From Bacillota bacterium (GTDB lineage: Bacteria > Bacillota > UBA4882 > UBA8346): DNA of 64,000 bases. The position numbers and the translations under genes were made by a program. The notes under the pieces were generated by a model that saw nothing but the letters and a program-made list of their open reading frames with translations, searched no databases and had not been told where the DNA came from. Numbering within the stretch: position 1 is the stretch's first letter; each line of letters starts with the position of its first letter. Of this stretch, positions 1 to 8,459 are shown one piece after another. Where the stretch lies: NCBI GenBank assembly GCA_023426245.1, contig JAFABB010000040.1, forward strand, positions 296,709 to 360,708. Direction: 5' to 3'.

Positions 1-1
1 G

Positions 2-328
2 GAAAGGATTACCGCGCAGGGTGGAACCGATACCGGGGCTCCGGTCCGGGCTTTAAGAAACCGGGTGGATAATATCATTATCATTACGGATGAACAACAA
101 AATTCCGGTAGTCCGTTCTACAAAGAACTGGTAAACTATAGGAAAAAGTACAATGCAAATGCCAGGGCATTTGTGATTGATTTGGCTCCTTACCGGTCCG
201 GAATGGTACCGCCGGCCGACGATTTAAGCCATTATATTTATGGTTGGTCCGACCAGGTATTGCAATATATATCGTTTGCAACCAATGGATATGGATCAAT
301 GGTGGAAGCCATCAAAAAAACGATGTAG
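2..328 (+). CDS. TROVE/Ro60-like RNA-binding protein, C-terminal part (gene cut by window edge)
   Basis: The reading frame is open from the first complete codon and ends at TAG 326-328; the 5' part of the gene lies outside the window. The visible stretch of about 108 residues looks like the vWA-like C-terminal half of a TROVE (Ro60/Rsr) protein: a QGGTDTGAPVRAL segment of MIDAS type, then a hydrophobic strand ending in ITDEQQ, then a strand with FVIDLAPY and a final YGWSDQVLQYI helix region. Ro60 proteins bind misfolded RNA and Y RNAs and work with exonucleases in RNA quality control. The call is supported by rtcB (RNA ligase) 2 kb downstream, a pairing known from bacterial Rsr-Rtc loci. The N-terminal HEAT-like ring cannot be seen. 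Confidence 0.75.
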   Translation, partial: ERITAQGGTDTGAPVRALRNRVDNIIIITDEQQNSGSPFYKELVNYRKKYNANARAFVIDLAPYRSGMVPPADDLSHYIYGWSDQVLQYISFATNGYGSMVEAIKKTM

Positions 329-332
329 GTTC

Positions 333-391
333 GGGGCTGTCCCAAAGTCCTTTCTTCCTGTTTTTAAAGTACTTTGTAGACAGTCTCGCCC
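333..391. repeat. Short inverted-repeat (MITE-like) element, copy 1
   Basis: The ends GGGGCTGTCCCAAAG (333-347) and CTTTGTAGACAGTCTCGCCC (372-391) are imperfect inverted repeats. It sits directly after the TROVE stop and just before the next gene's ribosome binding site. The same end motif recurs at 20084, 26318 and 45510, where the elements are about 120 bp long, so this copy is a short or internally deleted member. Confidence 0.5.
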
Positions 392-414
392 TCACGATTC
401 AAAAGGTGATCAAA

Positions 415-1986
415 ATGAATCTCTTTAAAAAGACAATCCCTTTATTCCCTTGGTCCGGAAAGGAACCGATTTACGAATTCATTCGCGATCATATTGATGT
501 TTCCGGAAAATTACCTTCCGAGTGGGATGATTTACCCGACAGTAAAGAGTACTTTCAAGATCAGAAATTTCGTTGGGTTGGCGGAGCGATGGATAGCCTA
601 ATGGGAGGCGATTCAAAGGATGGCAATCAAATCGCCCGCAGGCTTTATTGGTTGCTCCGCAAACAAGTATCGAAACCTTCCGATGGCAACCGGCGTGCCA
701 CTTACTTGTATGGAATGCGTAATGAAGTCATCGATTATATCGATCCGTTACTGGATATGATTCGCCGGGAATATTCTTTTAATGGACAGGCTTTTAAGCA
801 GGAAGCAATTTGGCTTGCCACCAAGAGCGCGCACCGGAACCCCGTAAAACTGGGAATAGCATTATTGGGCATTTTTCAATGTGATGACCAGTTGGATTTG
901 CTTTATACCCTTGGCAAACATGATGAATTCACCTTGTTTTCCGTGGTGGCAATTGAAAATGGAGTGGAAAATCACACTTCATGTTTGTTTGAACTTGCCA
1001 AGCATATTGACGGCTGGGGCAAAATCAATCTTATTCAAAGATTGGAACCGGATTCTGAAGAAATCAAAGGCTGGCTATTAAGAAATGGTTGCCAGAACCG
1101 CATTATGAACGAATACCTCGCATACACATGCGCGGTGAAAGGTGATCTTGCTGAAGCACTGATCCAAGAAGAAATTGACCCGGATCTTTATAAAGGGGCC
1201 GGTGTGATTGTTGAGGCTTTGATCAATGGCGGACCGGCAGAAGATATGGATGACTACAACCAGTCCCAGCAGGTAATCGCAGATTTTTTACGCCATTCAA
1301 AGAGGGTAGCTTCAGATTTGGACGACTTTTTAGTCATTGCAAGCATCAAAGATTATTTGGAACAAGAACCGGAAAAGTGGGTTAAACGCCGGGAAGCGGG
1401 TTGGACCGAGCCGATCCGAACGGCAACATTGGCTAAGTGCATTGAAATCCTTGAGCGGGAGCTTTGGCCGGGACTGGTCTGGAACGATATTTCATCGCAA
1501 GATGGCTTCAGACATTATCGGGCAATCCAGGCCGGAAGAATTTTAAATCTGGATATTTGGCCGACACTTTTTGAACAGGTAAAGGCTGATCCATTGAATG
1601 ACGGATTGTATTACAATGTCATGCAGACCGATAACCCGAAGCGAATTGCACAAGTCGTTGAATTCGCTGAAAATAACCTACCTTTGGAGGATATTGCTTC
1701 CGGCCCGAAAGATGAAACAGCTTTTAGCCCCGAGTTTAAAGCCCATAACTGCCTGGATTACATCATTCAGGAACTGGATCAATATCAAGGAATGGGGAAC
1801 CGGTTGATTTCCGTCGCCTTATGGAGTCCCTCAATCCGTAACCGGAATATGGGGCTAAAGGTATTAAAGGCCTGGAAGCCAGAGTATTGGCCGGATGAAG
1901 CGAAAGCGATCTTAATCCGTCTTGAAACAATGGAACCTGATAAGGAAACAAAAAAAGAAGTAATCAAACTACTACGGAATAAGTAA
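415..1986 (+). CDS. Large helical-repeat-like protein of RNA-repair (TROVE/RtcB) locus
   Basis: A protein of 523 residues without signal peptide or membrane segments, so probably cytoplasmic. The start ATG 415 is chosen because AGGTGATC lies just upstream; the frame stays open further upstream but without a site. The sequence is rich in amphipathic helices of 30-40 residues (for example around 185-260 and 380-500) and in Trp and acidic residues, which suggests an alpha-solenoid of HEAT type, although no single repeat is clear. I recognise it only as a conserved Bacillota protein that tends to accompany TROVE and RtcB genes; in databases similar proteins carry misleading enzyme names. Position between an Ro60-like gene and rtcB suggests a role in RNA handling, perhaps as a scaffold. 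Function is otherwise unknown. Confidence 0.75.
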   Translation: MNLFKKTIPLFPWSGKEPIYEFIRDHIDVSGKLPSEWDDLPDSKEYFQDQKFRWVGGAMDSLMGGDSKDGNQIARRLYWLLRKQVSKPSDGNRRATYLYGMRNEVIDYIDPLLDMIRREYSFNGQAFKQEAIWLATKSAHRNPVKLGIALLGIFQCDDQLDLLYTLGKHDEFTLFSVVAIENGVENHTSCLFELAKHIDGWGKINLIQRLEPDSEEIKGWLLRNGCQNRIMNEYLAYTCAVKGDLAEALIQEEIDPDLYKGAGVIVEALINGGPAEDMDDYNQSQQVIADFLRHSKRVASDLDDFLVIASIKDYLEQEPEKWVKRREAGWTEPIRTATLAKCIEILERELWPGLVWNDISSQDGFRHYRAIQAGRILNLDIWPTLFEQVKADPLNDGLYYNVMQTDNPKRIAQVVEFAENNLPLEDIASGPKDETAFSPEFKAHNCLDYIIQELDQYQGMGNRLISVALWSPSIRNRNMGLKVLKAWKPEYWPDEAKAILIRLETMEPDKETKKEVIKLLRNK

Positions 1987-2056
1987 AGTTGGATAACTCT
2001 AATCTCAGGAGTACTCAATAGTTTAGATTGAGTTATATGGAAGCGAAGTGAAATTT

Positions 2057-2155
2057 ATGAGCTCAGTATTTCTATTACAACATTCGTATGAAATAGTCAA
2101 AGATTACGAAGAAACCAAGGTTCTAGGAGTTTATTCAAAAAAGGAAAATGCTTAA
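2057..2155 (+). CDS. Small protein, truncated DUF7336-like
   Basis: A 32-residue frame starts at ATG 2057 (GAAGTG six bases upstream) and stops at TAA 2153. It reads like the first half of small DUF7336-type proteins: LLQHSYE, then EETKVLGVYS, then KKEN. Full-length members run to about 65-75 residues, so this one ends half way; after the stop a second frame continues with KDALVEVW before another stop, which fits a frameshifted remnant. It lies between the helical-repeat gene and rtcB in the same direction. Whether the short product is made is unknown. Confidence 0.4.
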   Translation: MSSVFLLQHSYEIVKDYEETKVLGVYSKKENA

Positions 2156-2201
2156 AGACGCCCTGGTAGAGGTTTGGAGTTAATTTGTGAGGTTATCGTA
2201 T

Positions 2202-3386
2202 ATGAAAACAATTAAAGGAAGTTATAATGAAGCGCTCGTTTATACGGATAATATTGAGGAGAAAGCTTATAAACAAATCCAGGAATTATGCAATCAGGAA
2301 TTCGTTGAAGAAAGCCGCATTCGGATTATGCCCGATACACATGCCGGCGCCGGATGTACTATTGGAACAACCATGACGATTAAGGACAAAATTGTTCCTA
2401 ATCTTGTTGGAGTCGATATTGGCTGCGGAATGTTTGTATGCCGGCTCGGGAAAACCGAGGTTGACTTCAGGAAACTGGATCGGATTATCCGGCAAATGGT
2501 GCCCAGCGGGTTTGCGGTCCGGCAGTCGCCGCATGAATATAACCGTTATGTGGAACTTGATAATTTGAAAAGTAAACAGTATTTGGATTTAAACCGGGCC
2601 AGGTTAAGCATTGGAACACTGGGAGGCGGCAATCACTTTATTGAAATGAATATTGACGATGAGGCTCAGCTATACTTGGTCGTTCATTCCGGTAGCCGCT
2701 ACTTGGGCAAACAGATTGCAGAGTATTATCAAAATCAGGCCGGTGCTGGCATTGTCAAGTTAAATAATGAAAGAATCATTAAAGAATTAAAAGCCCAAGG
2801 TCGGCAAAAAGAGATCCAAGCTACCATTGAGAAACAGAAACAAAATATCAATCGCAGTTTAACTTATGTCGAAGGAAAAATGTTTCAAGCTTATCTGGAT
2901 GATATGCGCATTGCCCAAAAGTTCGCCGAGTTGAACCGGAAGGCGATCGCTAATGTGATCATTACTGAAATGGAGTTTTCTTTAATGGATAGCTTTACCA
3001 CGATTCATAATTACATCGATCTTGATGAAATGATTCTCCGGAAAGGGGCGATCTCTGCTAAGAGAGGTGAAGTCGTAATCATTCCCATCAATATGAGAGA
3101 TGGCAGTATTATTGCTACAGGGAAAGGGAATGCCGATTGGAATGATTCGGCGCCGCACGGGGCGGGACGTTTAATGAGCCGTAAGCAAGCTAAGAAGAGT
3201 ATTTCGATGGAAGATTTCCAGAAATCAATGACGGGTATTTACACCACTTCAATTTCCAAGGATACACTGGATGAAGCTCCTTTTGCTTATAAACCGATGG
3301 CTGAAATTATTGATAATATCCAAGACACGGTGGAGATTAAGAAAATAATCAAGCCAATTTATAACTTTAAAGCATCGGAGGAATGA
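2202..3386 (+). CDS. rtcB: RtcB RNA ligase
   Basis: RtcB joins RNA 2',3'-cyclic phosphate (or 3'-phosphate) and 5'-OH ends using GTP and Mn2+. Visible signatures: the VDIGCG metal site (Asp72, Cys75), GGGNHF (Asn144, His145), VHSGSR (His162), His269 in TIHNY, and the HGAGR motif whose His319 is the expected guanylylated residue. All catalytic positions are intact. Length of 394 residues fits the short bacterial RtcB form. ATG 2202 is preferred because family members begin with M-x-T-I-K-G; GTG 2187 in the same frame, with GGAG seven bases upstream, would add five residues. The gene follows the TROVE-like and helical-repeat genes, a combination that points to an RNA repair or RNA quality-control unit. 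No RtcA or RtcR gene is seen nearby. A terminator follows at 3531. Confidence 0.95.
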   Translation: MKTIKGSYNEALVYTDNIEEKAYKQIQELCNQEFVEESRIRIMPDTHAGAGCTIGTTMTIKDKIVPNLVGVDIGCGMFVCRLGKTEVDFRKLDRIIRQMVPSGFAVRQSPHEYNRYVELDNLKSKQYLDLNRARLSIGTLGGGNHFIEMNIDDEAQLYLVVHSGSRYLGKQIAEYYQNQAGAGIVKLNNERIIKELKAQGRQKEIQATIEKQKQNINRSLTYVEGKMFQAYLDDMRIAQKFAELNRKAIANVIITEMEFSLMDSFTTIHNYIDLDEMILRKGAISAKRGEVVIIPINMRDGSIIATGKGNADWNDSAPHGAGRLMSRKQAKKSISMEDFQKSMTGIYTTSISKDTLDEAPFAYKPMAEIIDNIQDTVEIKKIIKPIYNFKASEE

Positions 3387-3445
3387 ATTTCTGAAAAATC
3401 TGTGATAGCTTGTATTTTTAGGAGTATGTATTTTATGTAGAGAAA

Positions 3446-3516
3446 TTTTCAAGCTATTTGAGAACGAGGAGGTTTTTTTCAAGATATTTGTGAAGAGTTT
3501 CCAAAATATTTGAGAA
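3446..3516. repeat. Three degenerate direct repeats, TTTYCAARNTATTTGWGAA type
   Basis: Three imperfect copies of a 19-bp sequence start at 3446, 3476 and 3498, between the rtcB stop and its terminator. They contain no reading frame. They could be a decayed duplication or a transcript-end structure; nothing else supports a function. Confidence 0.4.
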
Positions 3517-3530
3517 TTTGAGACAAAAAA

Positions 3531-3554
3531 AGCCGATTTAGTTATCGGCTTTTC
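3531..3554. terminator. Bidirectional terminator between rtcB and spoIIP
   Basis: The stem AGCCGAT (3531-3537) pairs with ATCGGCT (3544-3550). It is followed by TTTT on the plus strand and by a run of seven T on the minus strand, so it can end both the rtcB transcript and the convergent spoIIP transcript. Confidence 0.8.
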
Positions 3555-3609
3555 AACTTAAGATTATTAGTCTAACATTAAATTAATACGAATAGACATT
3601 TGCATTTTT

Positions 3610-4716
3610 TCAGACATTTTTTTCCTTTAAAGTTAGCGCTAAAATCTCCGCAAATCTATCCACTGTATGGTGCAAAGATTCCAAGGTTGAATCTTTATAA
3701 TTACCAAATTCTACAATCATAGCACGATCATGAAGGTCTTGGTTATAACGGGCATCTGAAGTAACTATACCATTGCTTAGCCCAGGATAATATAAATTCA
3801 TATTCTCTGTGAGTTTAGTAGCAAACTTCAGATTTCTTTTCCAGTTGGGATGAGACAATCCCATTTTATCAGTACCAATAACAAAAAAAAGCGTAGCGGT
3901 TTTTTTCCCGTTTATTTCACAAGTTGTTTTAAAACCTGGCGTTGCATCACGATGAACATCCAGAACTACCTTTATTGATGGATACTCTTTTATATATTTT
4001 TGAGCGACTTCTCGAGCTCTTAAATAAGATTCCCGGAAGGGAAAACTGTCATTAATTTCCTCGGAACGAATGCATTTAATTCCATATTCATCTTCTAACG
4101 TTTGTTGCAGATACTTTCCTATTTTGACGACATCGCCTTTTTTATCATCTTCAGGTTTATTGTTTAATTCACGCTCTTTTCCCCTAACCGGAATGTAACA
4201 TTCAGATGTATGAGTATGATAGATAAAGATCTCCGGCTCATTGGCCAATAATTTTGATGGTTCAACAGGTGTCGGTATTTCAAGAGGAAGAGGTATTGGT
4301 ATCGTCTTAGGTAGAAGTTTAATCGGCAATGTTCTGGGTTTTATGAAAGACATAATCGAAAATTGCGATTTTAGAATCTCCTGGGAATTGGTATTTCTGA
4401 TATTAGCGGCAATTTGCCAATATATTTTTGACCAGTTTAGATGTAAAAGAATAAATGGGTCCTCTTCCCCGGCGTTTATCTCTAAAAGTGGAATTGCTCT
4501 GTGAATAATATATTGACTGGTTTGAGTATCAAGATGAATAAGCCGGCTACTAATTTGCGAAATTGTATTTGAAGGAAACATATCTTTTTTATTCGAGCTT
4601 ATGATAAAACCGGATAGGATTCCGGTTACTATTAATAAAATTTCTAAAGTTATATAAAGAAATAAGAGGTAGATTCCTTTTTTGGTTTCAAATTTCCCCC
4701 CAAAATTATCTGGCAT
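3610..4716 (-). CDS. spoIIP: Stage II sporulation protein P, peptidoglycan hydrolase
   Basis: SpoIIP is the amidase/endopeptidase that works with SpoIID and SpoIIM to thin septal peptidoglycan during engulfment of the forespore. The 368-residue product has an N-terminal membrane anchor (about residues 14-38) and a C-terminal amidase-like domain with the family signatures IFIYHTHTSECY, LDVHRDA, ARYNQDLHDRA and VEFGN. The start ATG 4716 has AAGGTGG upstream. The gene stands alone: no gpr or other sporulation gene is adjacent. It is convergent with rtcB and shares its terminator. It is strong evidence that the host forms endospores. Confidence 0.92.
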   Translation of the reverse strand: MPDNFGGKFETKKGIYLLFLYITLEILLIVTGILSGFIISSNKKDMFPSNTISQISSRLIHLDTQTSQYIIHRAIPLLEINAGEEDPFILLHLNWSKIYWQIAANIRNTNSQEILKSQFSIMSFIKPRTLPIKLLPKTIPIPLPLEIPTPVEPSKLLANEPEIFIYHTHTSECYIPVRGKERELNNKPEDDKKGDVVKIGKYLQQTLEDEYGIKCIRSEEINDSFPFRESYLRAREVAQKYIKEYPSIKVVLDVHRDATPGFKTTCEINGKKTATLFFVIGTDKMGLSHPNWKRNLKFATKLTENMNLYYPGLSNGIVTSDARYNQDLHDRAMIVEFGNYKDSTLESLHHTVDRFAEILALTLKEKNV

Positions 4717-4940
4717 TTGTCCACCTTTCTTTTGGGATATATTATGTTTAAAACTTGGATTATAGACTAACTTGAGTTTTATTTTTTATGGGGAAATCAG
4801 AAACCAATTATCAGCTTATAAAAAGATTATTTGTATTAACAACTTCGGTACGGGTAAATTTGTAGTTCTTTTTTGGGAGTGATAAAGGCTCTAAAATTCC
4901 AAGCATTTTATGTTTCGTTCATGATCACACGTAATTTAAC

Positions 4941-5134
4941 TTAGCGAATCCTTGAAATCCCTGAAAACATCGTCATCTTCAGATGCTTTACAATCAGTTT
5001 ATCCAGTTTCATACTATAGGCCAACACGACAGAGTCTGTACATCCGCGGGCATCATAAGCTTCCTGAAGCGGTTGACGTTCGGCGGCTATTTTTGTTCAA
5101 ATAATTCAATGGCTTTGGGATTGATTTTTCGCAT
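4941..5134 (-). pseudogene. Spo0E-like aspartyl-phosphatase, frameshifted remnant
   Basis: On the minus strand one frame gives a start MRKINPKAIELFEQK and then a stop; the next frame continues directly with AAERQPLQEAYDARG, then TDSVVLAYSMKLDKLI, and stops at 4941. Together they give about 63 residues shaped like Spo0E family proteins, which are small two-helix phosphatases acting on Spo0A-P; the family motif S-x-x-L-D appears as SMKLD. The break falls in the run CAAAAATA, where a single missing A restores the frame. Either this is a real pseudogene or a sequencing error in a homopolymer. No good ribosome binding site precedes the ATG at 5134. The rest of 4717-5268 holds nothing I can identify. 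Confidence 0.6.
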
Positions 5135-5268
5135 GGTTTTTTGAATCAATCGTTACGAGTTACCAATGGATGAATTGAAGAGAATTTAAATATCGAACTC
5201 GGAACTATTCCCCCCATTTCTCATATCGATTTATTATAGTAATAAAAATAGTTGAAATCTTTGGAAAT

Positions 5269-5634
5269 ATGAGTATAGTTGATATGACTAAAGAAAGTTT
5301 AAATTCACGAATTCGTTTTGTACGAGATTATCTTAAACGAAACCAAATTGACTTTAGTGCAGAAATTGGTAGTCAATCGGAGTATTCCAAAATTGAATTG
5401 GGTAAAGTGAAGCCTGCCGGGTACGGAGCGATGAGTGCGGAGGCCTGGGCGGTGACTGCGGGGTACCCGGCGGTAAGAAAAAAGATTGAGGCGATAAGTG
5501 CGTACACCGGATCAATAGCAGCGGTCCTCCTCCACGAAGAATCGCAGAAATTGGTTTTTAGGGAGGGAAAGAGCGTCGAAACGGAATTTTTTCTAGAGGG
5601 AAAGGAGAACCACAAAATACTCAAGCGGACTTAA
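5269..5634 (+). CDS. XRE-family HTH protein carrying in-frame 21-nt repeats
   Basis: The 121-residue product has three parts. Residues about 12-46 resemble an XRE helix-turn-helix: SRIRFVRDYLKRNQ, then a second helix and SKIELGKVKP in place of the usual SKIE-x-GK ending. Residues 51-85 are five 7-residue units coded by exact 21-nt repeats (5419-5523). Residues 86-121 begin with AVLLHEES, which resembles the WLL-x-GE segment that normally follows the DNA-binding domain in this regulator type. So a repeat array seems to occupy the place of the linker or last helix without breaking the frame. The start ATG 5269 has only a weak site (GGAAAT). DNA binding is possible but may be lost. No obvious target gene lies nearby. 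Confidence 0.5.
   Translation: MSIVDMTKESLNSRIRFVRDYLKRNQIDFSAEIGSQSEYSKIELGKVKPAGYGAMSAEAWAVTAGYPAVRKKIEAISAYTGSIAAVLLHEESQKLVFREGKSVETEFFLEGKENHKILKRT
5419..5523 (+). repeat. Five 21-nt tandem units (family I, locus 1)
   Basis: Units start at 5419, 5440, 5461, 5482 and 5503 and read GYGAMSA, EAWAVTA, GYPAVRK, KIEAISA and YTGSIAA. GC is higher than in the flanking DNA. The segments GGGTACCCGGCGGT and AAGATTGAGGCGATAAG are nearly identical to units at 34173-34340, so both loci belong to one repeat family. Confidence 0.8.
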
Positions 5635-5740
5635 ATGGGTCCCGGCGAATTCTGTTAATCGTGCCATTGAAAATGGCGATGAATCCTTTTAATCCTGGTT
5701 ATTTTTTACACCCCTTATACCCACATATGACCCCATCGTA

Positions 5741-5783
5741 AAATCGCCATGGGGGTTATGGTGGGATATGTGGCGATTTTTTA
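5741..5783 (+). terminator. Candidate rho-independent terminator
   Basis: AAATCGCCA (5741-5749) pairs with TGGCGATTT (5771-5779), followed by a T run. The loop is long (21 nt). It lies 107 bp after the XRE-like gene and could end its transcript. Confidence 0.5.
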
Positions 5784-5890
5784 TAAAAGAAAAAGAATAT
5801 CAGAAAAAGATAACGGTCTTTCCCGGTTACCGTATGCTGGAGTGTGGGAAGGATCAGGACGGTGGAACATAGGCAATCATAATCCCTCGC

Positions 5891-5984
5891 CCGTGAAACG
5901 GGAGAGGGCGGCTGCTTTGAATGGGCAGATGAGGTGAGGGTGTAGACCGTCGAAACGGAGAGGGCCGTTGCTCTGAATGGACAA
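5891..5984. repeat. 57-nt direct duplication in the gap before the MFS gene
   Basis: The segment GAAACGG(G)AGAGGGC followed by a GCTGCTTTGAATGG-like sequence occurs at 5895 and again at 5952. The gap 5635-6001 otherwise holds the hairpin at 5741 and no supportable gene. Confidence 0.5.
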
Positions 5985-6001
5985 ATTGGGGCATGAACAG
6001 C

Positions 6002-7240
6002 TTACCCAGCATGGTGTCTCTTCCCGGCGAGAACCGGAATCATCAACAAAAAAGTTGTCAATCCGCAGGCTAAAAAGCCCATGCCGCCGCCCCAATGTTC
6101 CATGACCGTTCCGGCATAAAAATTTCCGATCGGGGTGGAACCTTGATTCAAAAATGAATAAACGCTCATGACCCTGCCGCGGTATTCATCACTGGACTTC
6201 AGCTGAAAAATGGAGTTGGCCGTGTTGATGAAGGTCAGATTCATCCATCCGATAGCGGCGACCAGAAGGATACAAACCCAATATTGTCTTGTGAAAGCGG
6301 TGATCATCTGTAAGATGGCGGTACCTAAGCCGTCGAAAAACAATAAGCCTTCTTTCACGCCCTTTTTACTGATGGTGGCCATGATCAGGGCGCCGCAGAG
6401 CGAACCGACTCCGGCGGCAGACATTAAAGTGGTGTAAGCGTAAGCGCCTTTTTGCAAAGCGGTTTTGGCAAAAACCGGAATCACCACATCGTTGTTCATG
6501 GCAAAAGTGCAAACCACGGCCATGATCAGCACATTATTGGTCAAAGTCCGGTCTTTTCTGATATATTGAATCCCTTCCTTGATTTCTTGCAACATATGGC
6601 GGTGATTTCGCTGAACGACGAGGTCGGGAGTATGGATCAGCAAAATCCCCCAGAGGACCGCGATATAACTAAGGCCATCGAGAAAAAAGCAAAAGACCGG
6701 ACCGAATTTGACAATGACAATGCCGGAGATGGCCGGTCCGACGATTTTGGCCAGGTTTACGATGGTCGAGTTGAGAGAGACGGCGTTCATCACGTCCTTC
6801 CGTCCCACCATTTCAATGAAGAAAGATTGCCGGGCCGGCATGTCCAAGGTCTGGGTCAGGCCGAAAAGAGCGCTCAAAATCAGAACGTGCCAGTATTGAA
6901 CCACATGGAAATAGGTCAGAGCGGTCAAAATAAAAGCCTGCAGCATGAACACAGTCTGGGTCAGCAGCAGGATTTTTTTCTTCGGGAAACGATCGACGAA
7001 AACACCGGCAAAGAGGGTAAACAGCATCATGGGGAGAAATTGGTAGACCCCCAGAATGCCGACTAACAGGGGTGAGCGGGTCAGGGTATAAACCAGCCAT
7101 ACTTGGGCGGTTCTTTGCATCCAGGTACCGGTCAAGGATATCCATTGACCGATCCAGAAGTTGCGAAAATTTTTGTATTTTAATGAGGAAAAGGTGGTGC
7201 TGAGCGTTGTTGAAATTTTACCCATTATGATAACCGGCAC
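6002..7240 (-). CDS. MFS transporter, MFS_3/EntS-like exporter
   Basis: A 412-residue inner-membrane protein with about 12 membrane segments. The N-terminal SLKYKNFRNFWIGQWISLTGTWMQ is typical of the MFS_3 group of drug or siderophore exporters (EntS-like), and loop 2-3 carries GVFVDRFPKKKIL, the MFS signature A motif. DMPARQSF after helix 4 is also characteristic. GTG 7240 has AGGA five bases upstream; ATG 7225 in frame is the alternative. Substrate cannot be told from the sequence. It is monocistronic; the next gene upstream (response regulator) diverges from it across a 535-bp gap. Confidence 0.88.
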   Translation of the reverse strand: MPVIIMGKISTTLSTTFSSLKYKNFRNFWIGQWISLTGTWMQRTAQVWLVYTLTRSPLLVGILGVYQFLPMMLFTLFAGVFVDRFPKKKILLLTQTVFMLQAFILTALTYFHVVQYWHVLILSALFGLTQTLDMPARQSFFIEMVGRKDVMNAVSLNSTIVNLAKIVGPAISGIVIVKFGPVFCFFLDGLSYIAVLWGILLIHTPDLVVQRNHRHMLQEIKEGIQYIRKDRTLTNNVLIMAVVCTFAMNNDVVIPVFAKTALQKGAYAYTTLMSAAGVGSLCGALIMATISKKGVKEGLLFFDGLGTAILQMITAFTRQYWVCILLVAAIGWMNLTFINTANSIFQLKSSDEYRGRVMSVYSFLNQGSTPIGNFYAGTVMEHWGGGMGFLACGLTTFLLMIPVLAGKRHHAG

Positions 7241-7775
7241 CGCATCCTAACGTTTTAAAGAACGCTGAATTTTTCAAAAGGACATTCCTTTTATCTCATT
7301 CATTGGTTCTTGAGTTTATGAAACGATAATCATTATTATATACTTCGAAATTGGAGTCTACAAGTATCAGGATTTTTCAAAAGGATATCGGGATATCTTT
7401 TTGTTTTTTGAATTTGAATCGATTGTAAAATAATTTGCAAAGAAAGCCCGGTACTTTTTTTAAAGTCCATTTGGGTGACGGAGAAACAAAATTACGTGTA
7501 AACCGGGCGTAGAGCAAACTTTCAACATATGAAGGGTTTTACCGGGGTAAAACCGGGAGAAGCACTTTATAATGTGATAAAATGATAATATGGAAAGGTG
7601 TAAATTAACGCTGTGGTGTTGAGCCTGGCGTTTTATTTTTTTGGTTTTTTCCTTTGGTCTTTATGAACTTAAAGTAACCGATGGGAAACATTGGTGGATC
7701 ATGAAATTCCCAAAGCAAAATTCAGCTAATTTTAAGTTTAACTTGATAAACTTCTTTTAGAGAGGATGATTTATA
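7241..7775. other. 535-bp intergenic region, no gene seen
   Basis: This gap separates the divergent MFS and two-component genes. It holds a perfect palindrome GGTTTTACC-GG-GGTAAAACC at 7535-7554, a possible operator, and at 7572 a stretch GTGATAAAATGATA that matches the core of the hairpin-associated repeat described at 9743, 26217 and 33956. No frame with a ribosome binding site was found. Confidence 0.5.
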
Positions 7776-8459
7776 ATGCGGCTGCTTTTGGTTGAAGACG
7801 ATCTGAATTTATCGGATGCATTGATTGAGATACTAAAAGACCATAAATACTCAATGGACGCCGCCTATGACGGCGAAAGCGGACTGGATTTGGCAAAGAC
7901 CGGGATCTATGATCTGATCGTTTTAGACAGGATGTTGCCCCATAAAGAAGGGCTCCAGGTATTAAAAGAACTTCGGAAGAAAGGGGTTAACACGCCGGTT
8001 TTAATTTTGACTGCCAAGGATACAGTGGAAAACAAGGTTGAAGGATTGGATGCGGGGGCCGATGATTACCTGGTCAAGCCTTTCGCGACCAAAGAATTTC
8101 TGGCCCGGGTACGCGCTCTTTCCCGAAGGCCTCCTGAACATATTCCAGCCGATAAACTGCAAGTCGGTTCGCTGGTTCTTGACATCCTGCATTGTGAAGC
8201 CATTGCTCGCCGCGAAAACATCCGGCTGACTTATAAAGAATCCCAATTACTTGAGCTTTTAATCCGCAATAAAGGGCAAGTCATTTCCAAAGGTCAGATC
8301 ATGGATAAAGTCTGGGGACTTAATACCGAAGTTGAATTCAATAATATTGAAGCCTATATATATTCCCTACGAAAAAAACTGGCTCCGGAAAATGTTGGTT
8401 TTCAAATCGGCACCATTCGGGGCATAGGGTATTGCCTGAAAGAGAATGTCCATGTTTAA
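7776..8459 (+). CDS. OmpR/PhoB-family response regulator
   Basis: A DNA-binding response regulator of 227 residues. The receiver domain (1-115) has acidic residues Asp8-Asp9, phospho-acceptor Asp51 in VLDRMLP, Thr79 and Lys101 in VKPF. The winged-helix effector domain (about 125-224) ends with the usual IRGIGYCL segment. AGAGAGGATG precedes the ATG. The stop codon overlaps the start of the histidine kinase gene, so the two are co-transcribed and form one two-component system. The signal and regulon are not evident; the divergent MFS exporter is a candidate target. Confidence 0.95.
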   Translation: MRLLLVEDDLNLSDALIEILKDHKYSMDAAYDGESGLDLAKTGIYDLIVLDRMLPHKEGLQVLKELRKKGVNTPVLILTAKDTVENKVEGLDAGADDYLVKPFATKEFLARVRALSRRPPEHIPADKLQVGSLVLDILHCEAIARRENIRLTYKESQLLELLIRNKGQVISKGQIMDKVWGLNTEVEFNNIEAYIYSLRKKLAPENVGFQIGTIRGIGYCLKENVHV

